From JAJFUG01 sp964473155 (GTDB lineage: Bacteria > Gemmatimonadota > Glassbacteria > GWA2-58-10), in the NCBI GenBank assembly GCA_964473155.1, contig CAYYNT010000095.1, positions 1-11,266 on the forward strand: 11,266 nucleotides of DNA, written 5' to 3'. This document shows, in pieces, positions 1-6,452 of this stretch. Below the pieces are notes generated by a model. It was given only the letters and a program-made list of their open reading frames with translations, was not told the DNA's origin and ran no database searches. Each line of letters begins with the position of its first letter. Position 1 is the stretch's first letter. The translations under genes were made by a program, and so were the position numbers.

Positions 1-88
1 GATAGTTTTCCTTGAGCCAGGGAATGATGATCGAGGTGTCCAGCCCGCCGGAATACGCCAGCACGATCTTATTGACTTTCTTCTTCAT
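1..88 (-). CDS. argG: Argininosuccinate synthase, N-terminal fragment
   Basis: Only the first 29 codons lie in the window; the gene runs off the left edge. The visible protein starts MKKKVNKIVLAYSGGLDTSI, which carries the AYSGGLDTS ATP-pyrophosphatase P-loop diagnostic of argininosuccinate synthase (citrulline + aspartate + ATP to argininosuccinate, cytosolic, penultimate step of arginine synthesis). The ATG is preceded by GGGAG about 8 nt upstream. It lies 44 bp downstream of argB on the same strand, so it is probably the third gene of an argC-argB-argG operon. No separate promoter or ARG box is visible in the 44-bp gap. The identification is strong because of the signature and the neighbours; nothing can be said about the rest of the protein. 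Confidence 0.93.
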   Translation of the reverse strand, partial: MKKKVNKIVLAYSGGLDTSIIIPWLKENY

Positions 89-132
89 CTGTAAGCTCCC
101 ATTCAACTTAACGTTAGTTTGTGTATCAGTTG

Positions 133-900
133 TCATTTCGTTATCATCGTGGAAACGGTCTTGCCCTCCAGATAGCGCTCCAGCCCCTGGATGTCGGTGA
201 TGAGCACTTTCTGCACGCCGCCCTCCAGAGCGGTCAGCGCGGAACGGACTTTCGGCACCATGCCTCCGGTGATCACTTCCATCTTGATCAGCTTTTCGGC
301 GTTCTCGCCGCTGAGCGCGCCAATCTCATGGTCGCCCTCCAGGACGGCCGGGACGTTGGAGAGAAACACCAGTTCGGCGGCTTTCAAGCCCACGGCGGCT
401 TTCTGGGCCACATGGTCGGCGTTGATGTTCAACACCGACCCGGACTCATCCTGGCTGACCGGCGAGACGACCGGCAGCCAGCCCAGTTCCAGCATGCGGT
501 GCAGAATAAGGACGTTTAGGAGGTTCGGCTCGCCCACATGGCCCAGCCCGGCCGGGGAGGTGAGCTTTTTCGCCTTGATCAGGCCTAAATCGCGGCCGGA
601 AAAACCGAGAGCTTTCAATCCCTTTTTCTGCAGCTCGCCGGTGATGCGCTTGTTGACCAGGCCGGACAGAACCATCTCCACCACCTCGATGGCTTTGTCA
701 TCGGTGACCCGCAAGCCCTCGACAAAACGGACCTCCAGGCCCAGCTTGTCAAGAAGGCGTCCTATCTCCTTGCCCGCTCCATGCACGATCACAAGCGGAC
801 GCTTGACCGAGGCCACCACGGCGCTCATGCGCTGCAGGAACTCGGGACTGTCCACCTCGCCGCCGCCTATTTTCAGGACCATCGGTTTACGGTTGTCCAT
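133..900 (-). CDS. argB: Acetylglutamate kinase (NAGK)
   Basis: Second step of arginine synthesis: ATP-dependent phosphorylation of N-acetylglutamate, cytosolic, amino-acid kinase fold. The 255-residue length matches short, E. coli-type NAGKs. Visible motifs in order are K10-IGGGE (phosphate-binding lysine and glycine loop), HGAGKEI at 40-46, GLRVTD at 62-67 (substrate arginine R64), NINAD at 158-162 (catalytic aspartate D162) and MVPKV with K217. The family usually has HGGG where this protein has HGAG, a small deviation. There is no long N-terminal helix of the kind found in arginine-inhibited hexameric NAGKs, so feedback inhibition is not predicted from sequence. The start lies 4 bp after the argC stop, with GAGGG about 11 nt upstream inside the argC end, implying translational coupling. 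LysZ (LysW-aminoadipate kinase) is a homologous alternative, but no lysW is visible and argG follows. Confidence 0.93.
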   Translation of the reverse strand: MDNRKPMVLKIGGGEVDSPEFLQRMSAVVASVKRPLVIVHGAGKEIGRLLDKLGLEVRFVEGLRVTDDKAIEVVEMVLSGLVNKRITGELQKKGLKALGFSGRDLGLIKAKKLTSPAGLGHVGEPNLLNVLILHRMLELGWLPVVSPVSQDESGSVLNINADHVAQKAAVGLKAAELVFLSNVPAVLEGDHEIGALSGENAEKLIKMEVITGGMVPKVRSALTALEGGVQKVLITDIQGLERYLEGKTVSTMITK

Positions 901-904
901 TCAG

Positions 905-1933
905 TCAGGCCCTCACGCTTGGGATTTCCAGCCCGGTGGTTTCTTCCAGGCCGAACAGGATGTTGAAATTCTGAAGCGCCTGGCCCGAGGCGCCCTTGAT
1001 CAAATTGTCGATGGCCGAGGTGACCACAGTGGTCCTCGTGCCCGGAACGCTGTGCAGGCCGATCACGCAGAGGTTGTTTCCCCGCACCCAGGAAAGCTGC
1101 GCGCCCTGGCCCTCGGGCAGGACACGGACGAAAGGCTCGCCGCGATAGGCTTCCTCATAGGCGGCGCGCAATGTGGCTGCATCCGCCGAGGTCCGCAGGT
1201 ACAGGCAGGATAGTATGCCGCGGCTCCAGGGAGCGAGCTGGGGGGTGAACACGACTTTCAATTCCTCACCGGCCAGAGAGCTCAGGACTGCCTCCATCTC
1301 GCCGACATGACGGTGCTGGCGGCCGACCTTGTAAGGGAGGATGTTCTCGTTAACCTCGGTGAAATTGTAGGCCAGATCGGCTTTACGTCCGGCCCCGGAA
1401 ACACCGCTCTTGGAGTCGGCCAGTATCTCGCTGCCCGGTTCGAGCAAGCCGCGGGCGACAAGGGGCGCGGCGGCCAGGATGACGCTGGTGGTGTAACAGC
1501 CTGGATTTCCCACGATCCGGCTGTGGGCGATCCGGCTGCGGAACAGCTCGGGCAGGCCGTAACAGCTCGATGGCAGAAGACCCGGAGCGGCATGCTGCGT
1601 ACCGTACCACTGCTGGTAAACCGCGGGATCCTCGAAACGGAAATCGGCGCTCAGGTCGATTATTTTCAGTCCCGGCCGGTCGATACGGGCGATGGTCTGC
1701 ATGGCCGTGGTGTGCGGCAGGCAGGTGAAAACCGCATCCACCGCCGAGGCGTCCTCGGAGGCGCTGGGAGTAAGCTCTTTATCGATGGCACAGGGAAAGA
1801 CCTGCGAGAACTTTTTCCCCTGGTATGTCTCGCTCGTGATGAATTCAAGGCTCACCCGCGGGTGGCCGAGCAGAAGCTTGAGCAGCTCGAACCCGGTGTA
1901 ACCGGTGGCCCCGTATACGCCTACCTTTATCAT
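905..1933 (-). CDS. argC: N-acetyl-gamma-glutamyl-phosphate reductase
   Basis: Third step of arginine synthesis: NADPH-dependent reduction of N-acetylglutamyl phosphate to the semialdehyde, cytosolic. The 342-residue length is typical. The N-terminal Rossmann motif GATGYTG is at residues 8-14. The catalytic cysteine C146 sits in GNPGCYTTS, and GVSGAGRK (177-184) is the conserved substrate loop. HRHVGEM around H209 corresponds to the usual HRHxPE with Gly in place of Pro. The C-terminal KGASGQALQNFNILFG is the family signature. The ATG is preceded by AGAGGTGG, a strong ribosome binding site. It is the first gene of the argC-argB-argG run, 304 bp downstream of argR on the same strand. LysY, the lysine-pathway paralogue, is possible in principle but is not favoured by the argB/argG context. 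Confidence 0.95.
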   Translation of the reverse strand: MIKVGVYGATGYTGFELLKLLLGHPRVSLEFITSETYQGKKFSQVFPCAIDKELTPSASEDASAVDAVFTCLPHTTAMQTIARIDRPGLKIIDLSADFRFEDPAVYQQWYGTQHAAPGLLPSSCYGLPELFRSRIAHSRIVGNPGCYTTSVILAAAPLVARGLLEPGSEILADSKSGVSGAGRKADLAYNFTEVNENILPYKVGRQHRHVGEMEAVLSSLAGEELKVVFTPQLAPWSRGILSCLYLRTSADAATLRAAYEEAYRGEPFVRVLPEGQGAQLSWVRGNNLCVIGLHSVPGTRTTVVTSAIDNLIKGASGQALQNFNILFGLEETTGLEIPSVRA

Positions 1934-2005
1934 TCTGTTTCACCACCTCTCTTAGAGAAAATGTTCATGCAAGCCTGGGTTTGATACCTGTCTTAACTGG
2001 TCATT

Positions 2006-2029
2006 CTGCTTTCAGTTCGGTGAAAGCAG
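2006..2029. promoter_or_regulatory. 9-bp inverted repeat in the argC leader
   Basis: CTGCTTTCA, loop GTTCGG, TGAAAGCAG: a perfect 9-bp dyad with a 6-nt loop, about 73 bp upstream of the argC start. No U-run follows on either strand, so it is not a classic intrinsic terminator. It could be an operator, an mRNA leader stem-loop or a fossil element. It overlaps the only weak promoter candidate for argC. Function is unknown. Confidence 0.4.
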
Positions 2030-2065
2030 CAAAGCCAGTGAGCCGGGAGTGCAGTACAGTTTGCA

Positions 2066-2093
2066 GTAGGGGCGACCGGCCGGTCGCCCCTAC
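2066..2093. repeat. Perfect 28-bp intergenic palindrome (GTAGGGGC type)
   Basis: The half-site GTAGGGGCGACCGG is followed by its exact reverse complement, with no loop. It is the most complete of four similar dyads in this window (others at 5673-5694, 8323-8340 and 10956-10975), and has the CCCCTAC end on both arms. It sits in the gap between argR and argC. Such short GC-rich palindromes are usually dispersed, non-autonomous repeats in intergenic DNA; transcribed, it would form a 14-bp stem (minus a few bases for the loop). Confidence 0.75.
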
Positions 2094-2237
2094 AACTGAA
2101 CGAATCATCTGCCCGTGGTGCAGGGTCCGACCGCGTCTTTCTGTCCTTTTACACGAGACGGAAAAAGTCAGGTCTAAATCAAGCCTGTAAACGGGCCCTG
2201 GTGCGGACTTTTCCCCGGGTATTAACTGTCCGCTGTT

Positions 2238-2690
2238 TCAGCTTTCCAGCGAGAAGAGCGACCGGAAGCGGGAGAGCACTCCGGAGGCAAGATCACTGTC
2301 GCGCAGGACCACCAGCACGGTGTCATCCCCGCCCACTGTGCCCATTATCTCGGGCCAGTCCAGGGAATCGACCGCCGCGGCCACGGACTGGGCAAATCCC
2401 GAACGGGTCCGGATGACCACGAGATTCGCCGAGTTTTCCACCGCACAGACCGAACCCTCTGCCACCGGGGTGCTCCAGCCGTGATCCCTCCGGGTGACGT
2501 AGCGGTAGACTCCCGAGCTGTCCGCTATTTTTACCAGCCCCAGGTCGCGTATATCACGCGAAATAGTGGCCTGAGTGGTTTCGACCCCGAGCTTGCCGAG
2601 CCGTTCGAGAAGGTGTCCCTGGTTGGCGATCGGTTCATTGGCGACGAGTTTCAGGATCAGGCTGCGCCGCTGACGTTTTTCATCTGCCAT
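2238..2690 (-). CDS. argR: Arginine repressor ArgR
   Basis: A 150-residue ArgR/AhrC protein, the canonical length: arginine-dependent DNA-binding repressor of arginine biosynthesis, acting as a hexamer. The N-terminal winged helix-turn-helix includes TTQATISRDIRDLGLVKI (38-55), with the Ser-Arg pair S44-R45 that contacts DNA. The C-terminal trimerisation/arginine-binding domain carries GTVGGDDTVLVV (117-128), where the paired aspartates bind L-arginine. I chose the ATG at 2690 because it gives the family's usual start. An in-frame TTG 36 nt upstream (2726) would add MYIYSSFIQNKT-like residues and lies inside the operator. No clear Shine-Dalgarno precedes the ATG. The promoter and two ARG boxes lie immediately upstream, so the gene is probably autoregulated. 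It lies upstream of argC on the same strand and divergent from the HIT gene. Confidence 0.95.
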   Translation of the reverse strand: MADEKRQRRSLILKLVANEPIANQGHLLERLGKLGVETTQATISRDIRDLGLVKIADSSGVYRYVTRRDHGWSTPVAEGSVCAVENSANLVVIRTRSGFAQSVAAAVDSLDWPEIMGTVGGDDTVLVVLRDSDLASGVLSRFRSLFSLES

Positions 2691-2710
2691 GGTTTTGTTT
2701 TGAATAAAGG

Positions 2711-2728
2711 ATGAATAAATATACAAAA
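2711..2728 (-). promoter_or_regulatory. ARG box 1 (ArgR operator)
   Basis: ATGAATAAATATACAAAA is very close to known ArgR/AhrC operators (TGAAT, A/T spacer, ATTCA-like half; here ATACA). It covers the expected transcription start of argR, so bound ArgR would block initiation. A second, weaker box begins 20 bp upstream, the usual tandem arrangement at about two helical turns. Confidence 0.75.
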
Positions 2729-2730
2729 GG

Positions 2731-2748
2731 ATTAATAAATTTACAATT
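2731..2748 (-). promoter_or_regulatory. ARG box 2 (weaker ArgR operator)
   Basis: ATTAATAAATTTACAATT resembles an ARG box with more mismatches (TTAAT and TTACA half-sites). It overlaps the argR -10 element and sits 2 bp from box 1, consistent with tandem ArgR binding. Confidence 0.6.
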
Positions 2749-2766
2749 GCAGGCTTTCTTTGTCAA
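2738..2766 (-). promoter_or_regulatory. argR sigma-70 promoter
   Basis: On the minus strand, a consensus -35 TTGACA (2761-2766) is followed by a 17-bp spacer and TAAATT (2738-2743; 4 of 6 matches to TATAAT). The expected start is near 2731, about 40 nt before the argR ATG. The -10 lies inside ARG box 2. Confidence 0.7.
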
Positions 2767-2909
2767 TAATGTTCACGGATCGGGAGATGTGGCCTTATTG
2801 TAGTTTCCGGCACAGCGCGGGTATTGCGTTAGCGTGGTCATGTCGATAAGTTTGCTCAGCGATGATACAGAGTAAGAGCTGAAATAAACGGACTTTTTAT
2901 TACGGACAG

Positions 2910-3452
2910 ATGGGGAACACTCAAAAGGATACGGAACAACGGATGAAGATAGAAAAGCACCTGGTCATTCCGGGAAAACTTCATTATGTGCGGGGTGGCA
3001 AGCCGTCCGTGGAATGCATACTCTGCGCGATACGAGACCGGGACGAAAAAGTGGTGTCTCTTGAAGTAATGCGCAGCGGCCTGATGATTGTGTCGCTGAA
3101 CCTTTACCCTTACAATCCCGGTCATCTGATGATTTTCCCATCGCGCCACCTGACTGACATTCGCCGCCTGACAGGTGAGGAAGCGCTTGAGATGAACCGC
3201 TTGCAGAAACTGAGCATGGATGTGCTGGATGAGCTGTACTCTCCGGCGGGCTATAATGTGGGCTACAATATCGGGCCGACCAGCGGGGCGAGTATCGAGC
3301 ACCTTCACTGCCACCTGGTGCCCCGTCACCGCAACGAGATCGGCCTTCTGGAGATGATCAGCCAGGGATCGAGAGTCCTGGTCGAGGACCCCAACGAGAC
3401 CCTGTCGAAGCTGCGCGCCGCTTTCGCGGCCCGCGGAGAAAACGCCGGCTGA
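2910..3452 (+). CDS. HIT-family nucleotide hydrolase/phosphorylase (Ap4A phosphorylase-like)
   Basis: A 180-residue histidine-triad protein, presumably cytosolic, acting on a nucleoside phosphate or dinucleoside polyphosphate. The catalytic triad is HLHCHLVPR (H131, H133, H135), preceded by NIGPTSGASIE, the conserved NxGxxxGAsIxH region. YNPGHLMIFPSRH (68-80) is the usual second HIT block. C36-x-x-C39 (ECILC) matches the zinc-site CxxC near the N-terminus of the Ap4A phosphorylase-type branch. After the triad this protein has HRNEIG rather than the WNGDTNF of that branch, so the exact substrate is open. The start is uncertain: ATG 2910 has only a weak GGA, and ATG 2943 (starting MKIEKHL) aligns better with family N-termini. 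It is the first of three plus-strand genes (31-bp gap to the next) and divergent from argR. No convincing promoter was seen upstream. Confidence 0.85.
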   Translation: MGNTQKDTEQRMKIEKHLVIPGKLHYVRGGKPSVECILCAIRDRDEKVVSLEVMRSGLMIVSLNLYPYNPGHLMIFPSRHLTDIRRLTGEEALEMNRLQKLSMDVLDELYSPAGYNVGYNIGPTSGASIEHLHCHLVPRHRNEIGLLEMISQGSRVLVEDPNETLSKLRAAFAARGENAG

Positions 3453-3483
3453 CGCCCGGCCACCACCGGAACGGAGAACGCCC

Positions 3484-4230
3484 GTGAAAAGCAGCTCCGG
3501 AAGCATCCCCTTTTATCTGCTCATCGTTTTTGCCATGTCCGCCGCCTGTTCGGTCAAACCGCCGGCCGGGCCCGAGAAGGACGTTCTGGCAGACGGTACG
3601 CAACGCAAGACCATGATAAGCCGGAAAGCAACGCAAGCTCTCACCGTGGACGGCTGGCTGGATGACTGGAGCGGGGCTGATTCGATCCTCCTGGACGATC
3701 CCTCGCCGGTGGCCGACCCCAACCGGGTAAAAATTTTCACCCTCTGGGACGAGAATTACCTGTACGTGGGTTACGAGGTGCGGGACCAGTATCTGGTGGG
3801 ATTCCAGACCGAACGCGACCACAAGGCGCTCTACAAGGACGATATGATCGAGGTTCTGCTGGACCCCCGTCGCGATGCCACGGACAAGTGGCTGGAGGAT
3901 GACATAGTCTACCATGTGAACGTGCTGGGCCAGGTGAAAGATGACCGCGGGACGCCCGAGGGGAAGAGCGACGCCGCATGGCAGAGCCAGGCCCAGTTTG
4001 CGGTGGGCCTGGAAGGGACGCTCAACGATTCCACGGACCTGGACACCGGATTCAGCGTGGAGCTGGCGATTCCCTGGAGCGAGATTGGGATTAATCCCCG
4101 GCCTGGGGTGACGCTGGGAATAAATTTTGCAGCCGGGGATGCCGAGGGGCCGGATGAGCACCTGTGGGACTGGTGCGGGGCCAGCCCTTTCCGTCAGCCC
4201 GCGGTCTATGGCGTGCTGCGGCTTGAATGA
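3484..4230 (+). CDS. Lipoprotein with CBM9-like (family 9 carbohydrate-binding) domain
   Basis: A 248-residue exported protein. The N-terminus has a hydrophobic segment (8-19) ending in MSAAC, a lipobox with C22 as the lipidated cysteine, so it is probably anchored in the inner or outer membrane. The rest is a single CBM9_1-like beta-sandwich: VDGWLDDWSGA (55-65), LWDENYLYVGYEVRD (87-101), KDDMIEVLLDP (118-128), GFSVELAIPWSEIG (189-202), LGINFAAGDAEG (211-222) and WDWCGAS (228-234). These are the family's conserved blocks in the right order. Family 9 domains bind sugar chain ends in xylanases; stand-alone lipoproteins of this kind have no assigned enzyme activity, so the ligand is unknown. 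The start is GTG with GGAG 7 nt upstream. It lies 31 bp after the HIT gene and 37 bp before the M24-like gene, so co-transcription is likely. Confidence 0.82.
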   Translation: MKSSSGSIPFYLLIVFAMSAACSVKPPAGPEKDVLADGTQRKTMISRKATQALTVDGWLDDWSGADSILLDDPSPVADPNRVKIFTLWDENYLYVGYEVRDQYLVGFQTERDHKALYKDDMIEVLLDPRRDATDKWLEDDIVYHVNVLGQVKDDRGTPEGKSDAAWQSQAQFAVGLEGTLNDSTDLDTGFSVELAIPWSEIGINPRPGVTLGINFAAGDAEGPDEHLWDWCGASPFRQPAVYGVLRLE

Positions 4231-4267
4231 TCCGCTAAGGTCGCCATTTAACAGGAGATTGACCAGG

Positions 4268-5605
4268 ATGAGCCGGATTGCTGCTGTCGCAGTGTTTTGC
4301 CTTGCCTTGTCCGCTTCCGGACTGTTCGCGCAGGAGATTCACCCGGAAAAAGGGCGCGAGCTGCTGGATGTCCAGGTGTTCAGGAGTTTGCAGGCCTATA
4401 TGCTGGAAAAGCGGTTCGATGCCTGGATTTTCACCGGAAAGGGTACAGTAGATGATCTGACACGTGAATTCCTGGGAATCACCGCACCCACGAAACACCG
4501 CTGGTTTATCGTCTTTCCGGGAATGGCCACGGTTAAAAAGCCCTGTCTGATCTATCACCCCGAGGACGCGAAGGTTTTCGCCGGGTTACGGATGTACCCG
4601 CTGCCCTATAGCAGCCGGGCCGAGATGGAAAATCAATTCACCAATTACCTTTATACGTTCGTTCGTAAGATGGCGCTCAACTACTCCCCGCATTTTGAGA
4701 TTCCGGAACTGGACCAGGCCGGAGCCGGGGTTGTGGAATGGTTGCGGGAGAAGAATTTTGAGGTGATTTCCTCGGGTTCGATACTCTCCTTTTTCAACAC
4801 CCGCTGGATGATGGGCCATCTTGATTCTCACCGCGCGGCGGCTTCGGCTCTTGATTCGGTGCTGAGGCAGTCTGCGCTCTGGCTGGGGGACCGTCTGGCC
4901 GCGGGTAAAAAGACCACGGACCTGGACCTGGCGCGGGAGGTGGAGCGCGGGTTGAAAAAGGCCGGCCTGGAGAGCGCCGCGCCCGTGGCGGTCCGTCTGG
5001 ACAGCCTGACCCGCTCCGAGGATTATTTCCCGGATAAAAAGAAAAAGCTGGAGATATCCCGCGGGAGCCTGATCTATCTGGAGGTATCCGCCCGCTGCAG
5101 AAAAGCCGAGTTGCCGATGCACGCGCGCCTGGGCTGGACAATGGTGGCCGACACCGCAGCCTTGCCCGCGCAGGCCGCGGAATGGCAGAATATAGTTAAA
5201 GCCGCGGACGCCGCGCTCGAGTATTTGAATTATCGGGTGCCATCGAAAAGGACGGTGCAGGGTTTCCAGGTTGATGATTCGGCGCGGGCTTTGCTTGGCG
5301 CTCCGGATGCCATGCCTCGGCCGCTGGGAGTGAACCTCAATCCCTGGGGCCACTCGTTCGGGGTGTGTTTCGACAACTGGCTGACCCACGATGAACGCGA
5401 GGTGATGCCGGGGATGGGATTCACTCTGGAGCCGGGGATCTGGCGGGCCGGATACGCGCTGCGCATGTGCGGCAACCTGTTTATCGCCTCCGGGGAAGGG
5501 GATGTGCGCAGCGTGGAGCTGAGCGCGCCTCTGCAGAGGAAGATCATCCCGCTGTTAGCCGGGGAGAAGGGTTTGAGGGAGGCGTTCGAAAAACCGGCGG
5601 AGTAA
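4268..5605 (+). CDS. Exported M24-fold (Xaa-Pro aminopeptidase-like) protein, probably catalytically dead
   Basis: A 445-residue protein with a cleavable signal peptide (MSRIAAVAVFCLALSASGLFAQ). The N-terminal half (about 25-185) looks like a creatinase N-domain; the C-terminal half (about 190-415) follows the pita-bread M24 fold. Recognisable blocks are PWGHSFGV (H362), the following WLTHDE (H374) and MPGMGFTLEPGIW (E388). The other metal ligands appear lost: the first Asp (normally DxG) reads YLEV with E272; the second Asp block (SDxTRT) is replaced by MHARLGW (284-290); and the last Glu (RxED) reads RMCG with C401. A metallopeptidase role is therefore doubtful; a binding or scaffold role is possible. 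I chose ATG 4268 because AGGAG precedes it and the signal peptide follows; a longer in-frame reading from 4127 overlaps the previous gene. Last of the three-gene set. Confidence 0.75.
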   Translation: MSRIAAVAVFCLALSASGLFAQEIHPEKGRELLDVQVFRSLQAYMLEKRFDAWIFTGKGTVDDLTREFLGITAPTKHRWFIVFPGMATVKKPCLIYHPEDAKVFAGLRMYPLPYSSRAEMENQFTNYLYTFVRKMALNYSPHFEIPELDQAGAGVVEWLREKNFEVISSGSILSFFNTRWMMGHLDSHRAAASALDSVLRQSALWLGDRLAAGKKTTDLDLAREVERGLKKAGLESAAPVAVRLDSLTRSEDYFPDKKKKLEISRGSLIYLEVSARCRKAELPMHARLGWTMVADTAALPAQAAEWQNIVKAADAALEYLNYRVPSKRTVQGFQVDDSARALLGAPDAMPRPLGVNLNPWGHSFGVCFDNWLTHDEREVMPGMGFTLEPGIWRAGYALRMCGNLFIASGEGDVRSVELSAPLQRKIIPLLAGEKGLREAFEKPAE

Positions 5606-5642
5606 AATGACTCGGACAGGAGAGTCTTCTCAAGCAAAATGG

Positions 5643-5663
5643 TTTATAACTTATTGTTATAAA
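5643..5663. other. AT-rich 8-bp hairpin downstream of the M24-like gene
   Basis: TTTATAAC, loop TTATT, GTTATAAA: a perfect dyad 38 bp after the stop codon at 5605. It has no following U-run. It lies 9 bp before the GC-rich palindrome at 5673. It may be part of a 3'-end structure or a dispersed element. Confidence 0.4.
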
Positions 5664-5672
5664 TGTAATTAT

Positions 5673-5694
5673 GGGGCACGGCACGCCGTGCCCC
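5673..5694 (+). repeat. GC-rich palindrome of the CCCCTAC family, possible terminator
   Basis: GGGGCACGGC, two bases AC, GCCGTGCCCC: a 10-bp perfect stem. It is followed by TACTTTTT, so on the plus strand it could act as an intrinsic terminator for the M24-like gene. The right flank CCCCTAC is shared with the elements at 2066-2093 and 10956-10975. Confidence 0.65.
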
Positions 5695-5781
5695 TACTTT
5701 TTGCGGCTTAAAGATAAGTCCTTATTGGATTGACTTGGAATATCAGATGGCAGGAGATACACACTGCTATGGCGGAAAAAT

Positions 5782-5814
5782 AAAAAAAGGCCGTCCCATC
5801 GGGGGCGGCCTTTT
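5782..5814. terminator. Bidirectional intrinsic terminator between the M24-like gene and flgM
   Basis: AAAAGGCCG (5785-5793) pairs with CGGCCTTTT (5806-5814), extended inward by TCCC/GGGG around a 4-base loop. On the minus strand the hairpin is followed by seven Us, one A and five more Us, a strong terminator about 25 bp after the flgM stop. On the plus strand the U-run is shorter (TTTTACATTTT) but serviceable. Confidence 0.88.
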
Positions 5815-5839
5815 ACATTTTCTGAGATTTCACCGCTGT

Positions 5840-6352
5840 TCAGGCTAAGAGGTCTTCCAGCATGCTGTCGGCGATGGATGAGGCGACTTCGGGTGAATTA
5901 TAGTAGCCTGAATCGATGCGCTGGCGTATCTGCTGCATACGTTCGTCATCGGAAAGACCAGCCTCTTCCAGGTTAACGCGCCCGGCCCCGGCGGCAAGCC
6001 GTCTGGCATTGATTATATCGCTCAGGGCGCCGCTGGACAGGATCGCCTCGGCGGTCTTTTCCACCACCTCATCGCTCAGCGGCGCGCCGCTGGCGATTCC
6101 GTTGCGCGCAGCCTGGACCTTGTCCTCGCGCACCTCGACAGGCTTTTCCCCCGCAGGCTGAGAAACGGCGGTTTCTCCCAACGCGCGCTGGAGTGAGCGC
6201 GCCTGTTCGGAGATTGTGACCGTATCGATCTTCAGGCTTCCGGAAACGCCCTCTTTCCCGGTCTTCGCTGCCGTATCCTTGGCTTTCTCGACCGGGGACT
6301 GATCTTTCAGGCTTTTCGCGTCGGTTCTCTGGAGATAGTTTTCTATTTTCAT
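5840..6352 (-). CDS. flgM: Anti-sigma-28 factor FlgM, extended, with repeated module
   Basis: A 170-residue FlgM homologue; usual FlgM proteins are about 90-100 residues. FlgM binds and holds sigma-28 (FliA) until the hook is complete and it is exported through the flagellar secretion channel. The central IDTVTISEQARSLQ (42-55) matches the FlgM sequence before the sigma-binding helices, and the C-terminus, residues 136-169 (from DERMQQIRQRIDSG to SMLEDLL), matches the conserved C-terminal region. Unusually, residues 76-105 align without gaps to 136-165 (10 of 30 identical, 8 more similar), so the sigma-binding-like segment appears twice, exactly 60 residues apart. The N-terminal 35 residues are polar and probably disordered, as expected for export. 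The ATG has AGAGGA upstream. It lies 137 bp after flgN with its own sigma-28-like promoter and a strong terminator behind it. Confidence 0.85.
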   Translation of the reverse strand: MKIENYLQRTDAKSLKDQSPVEKAKDTAAKTGKEGVSGSLKIDTVTISEQARSLQRALGETAVSQPAGEKPVEVREDKVQAARNGIASGAPLSDEVVEKTAEAILSSGALSDIINARRLAAGAGRVNLEEAGLSDDERMQQIRQRIDSGYYNSPEVASSIADSMLEDLLA

Positions 6353-6452
6353 CGGCTTTCCTCTCGGATCGGTTCAACGCTGACGGAATTGCAGCGCCGA
6401 GCCTTATTCAAAGCCATGTTCCTGTTAACATCAAGCTTGTGTCCTGCCCATA

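Larger units (their letters stand above)
1934..2237. other. argR-argC intergenic region (304 bp)
   Basis: No plausible gene on either strand. Reading towards argC, it holds a perfect 28-bp palindrome (2066-2093), then a 9-bp hairpin (2006-2029), then the argC ribosome binding site. No convincing sigma-70 promoter for argC is visible. The best candidate is weak: TTGCTG (2027-2032) and CAGAAT (2003-2008), spacer 18, read on the minus strand and overlapping the hairpin. No good ARG box is present; TGAAC near 1964 matches only half a site. argC may therefore be read through from argR or use an unrecognised promoter. Confidence 0.5.

Noticed and set aside
191..1213. Long plus-strand open frame opposite argB and argC
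   Set aside because: It is the antisense reading of two clear arginine genes in GC-rich DNA; no ribosome binding site and no recognisable domain.
1956..1970. Possible ARG box before argC (CATGAACATTTT on the minus strand)
   Set aside because: Only one half-site resembles the consensus; the second half (TCTCT) does not, unlike the clear boxes before argR.
2825..2853. Promoter-like TTGCGT, 17 bp, TAAGTT before the HIT gene
   Set aside because: Each hexamer matches only 3 of 6 consensus bases; too weak to annotate.
4127..4267. Longer N-terminus for the M24-like protein
   Set aside because: It would overlap the lipoprotein gene by about 100 bp and bury the signal peptide; ATG 4268 has AGGAG upstream and starts the signal peptide directly.
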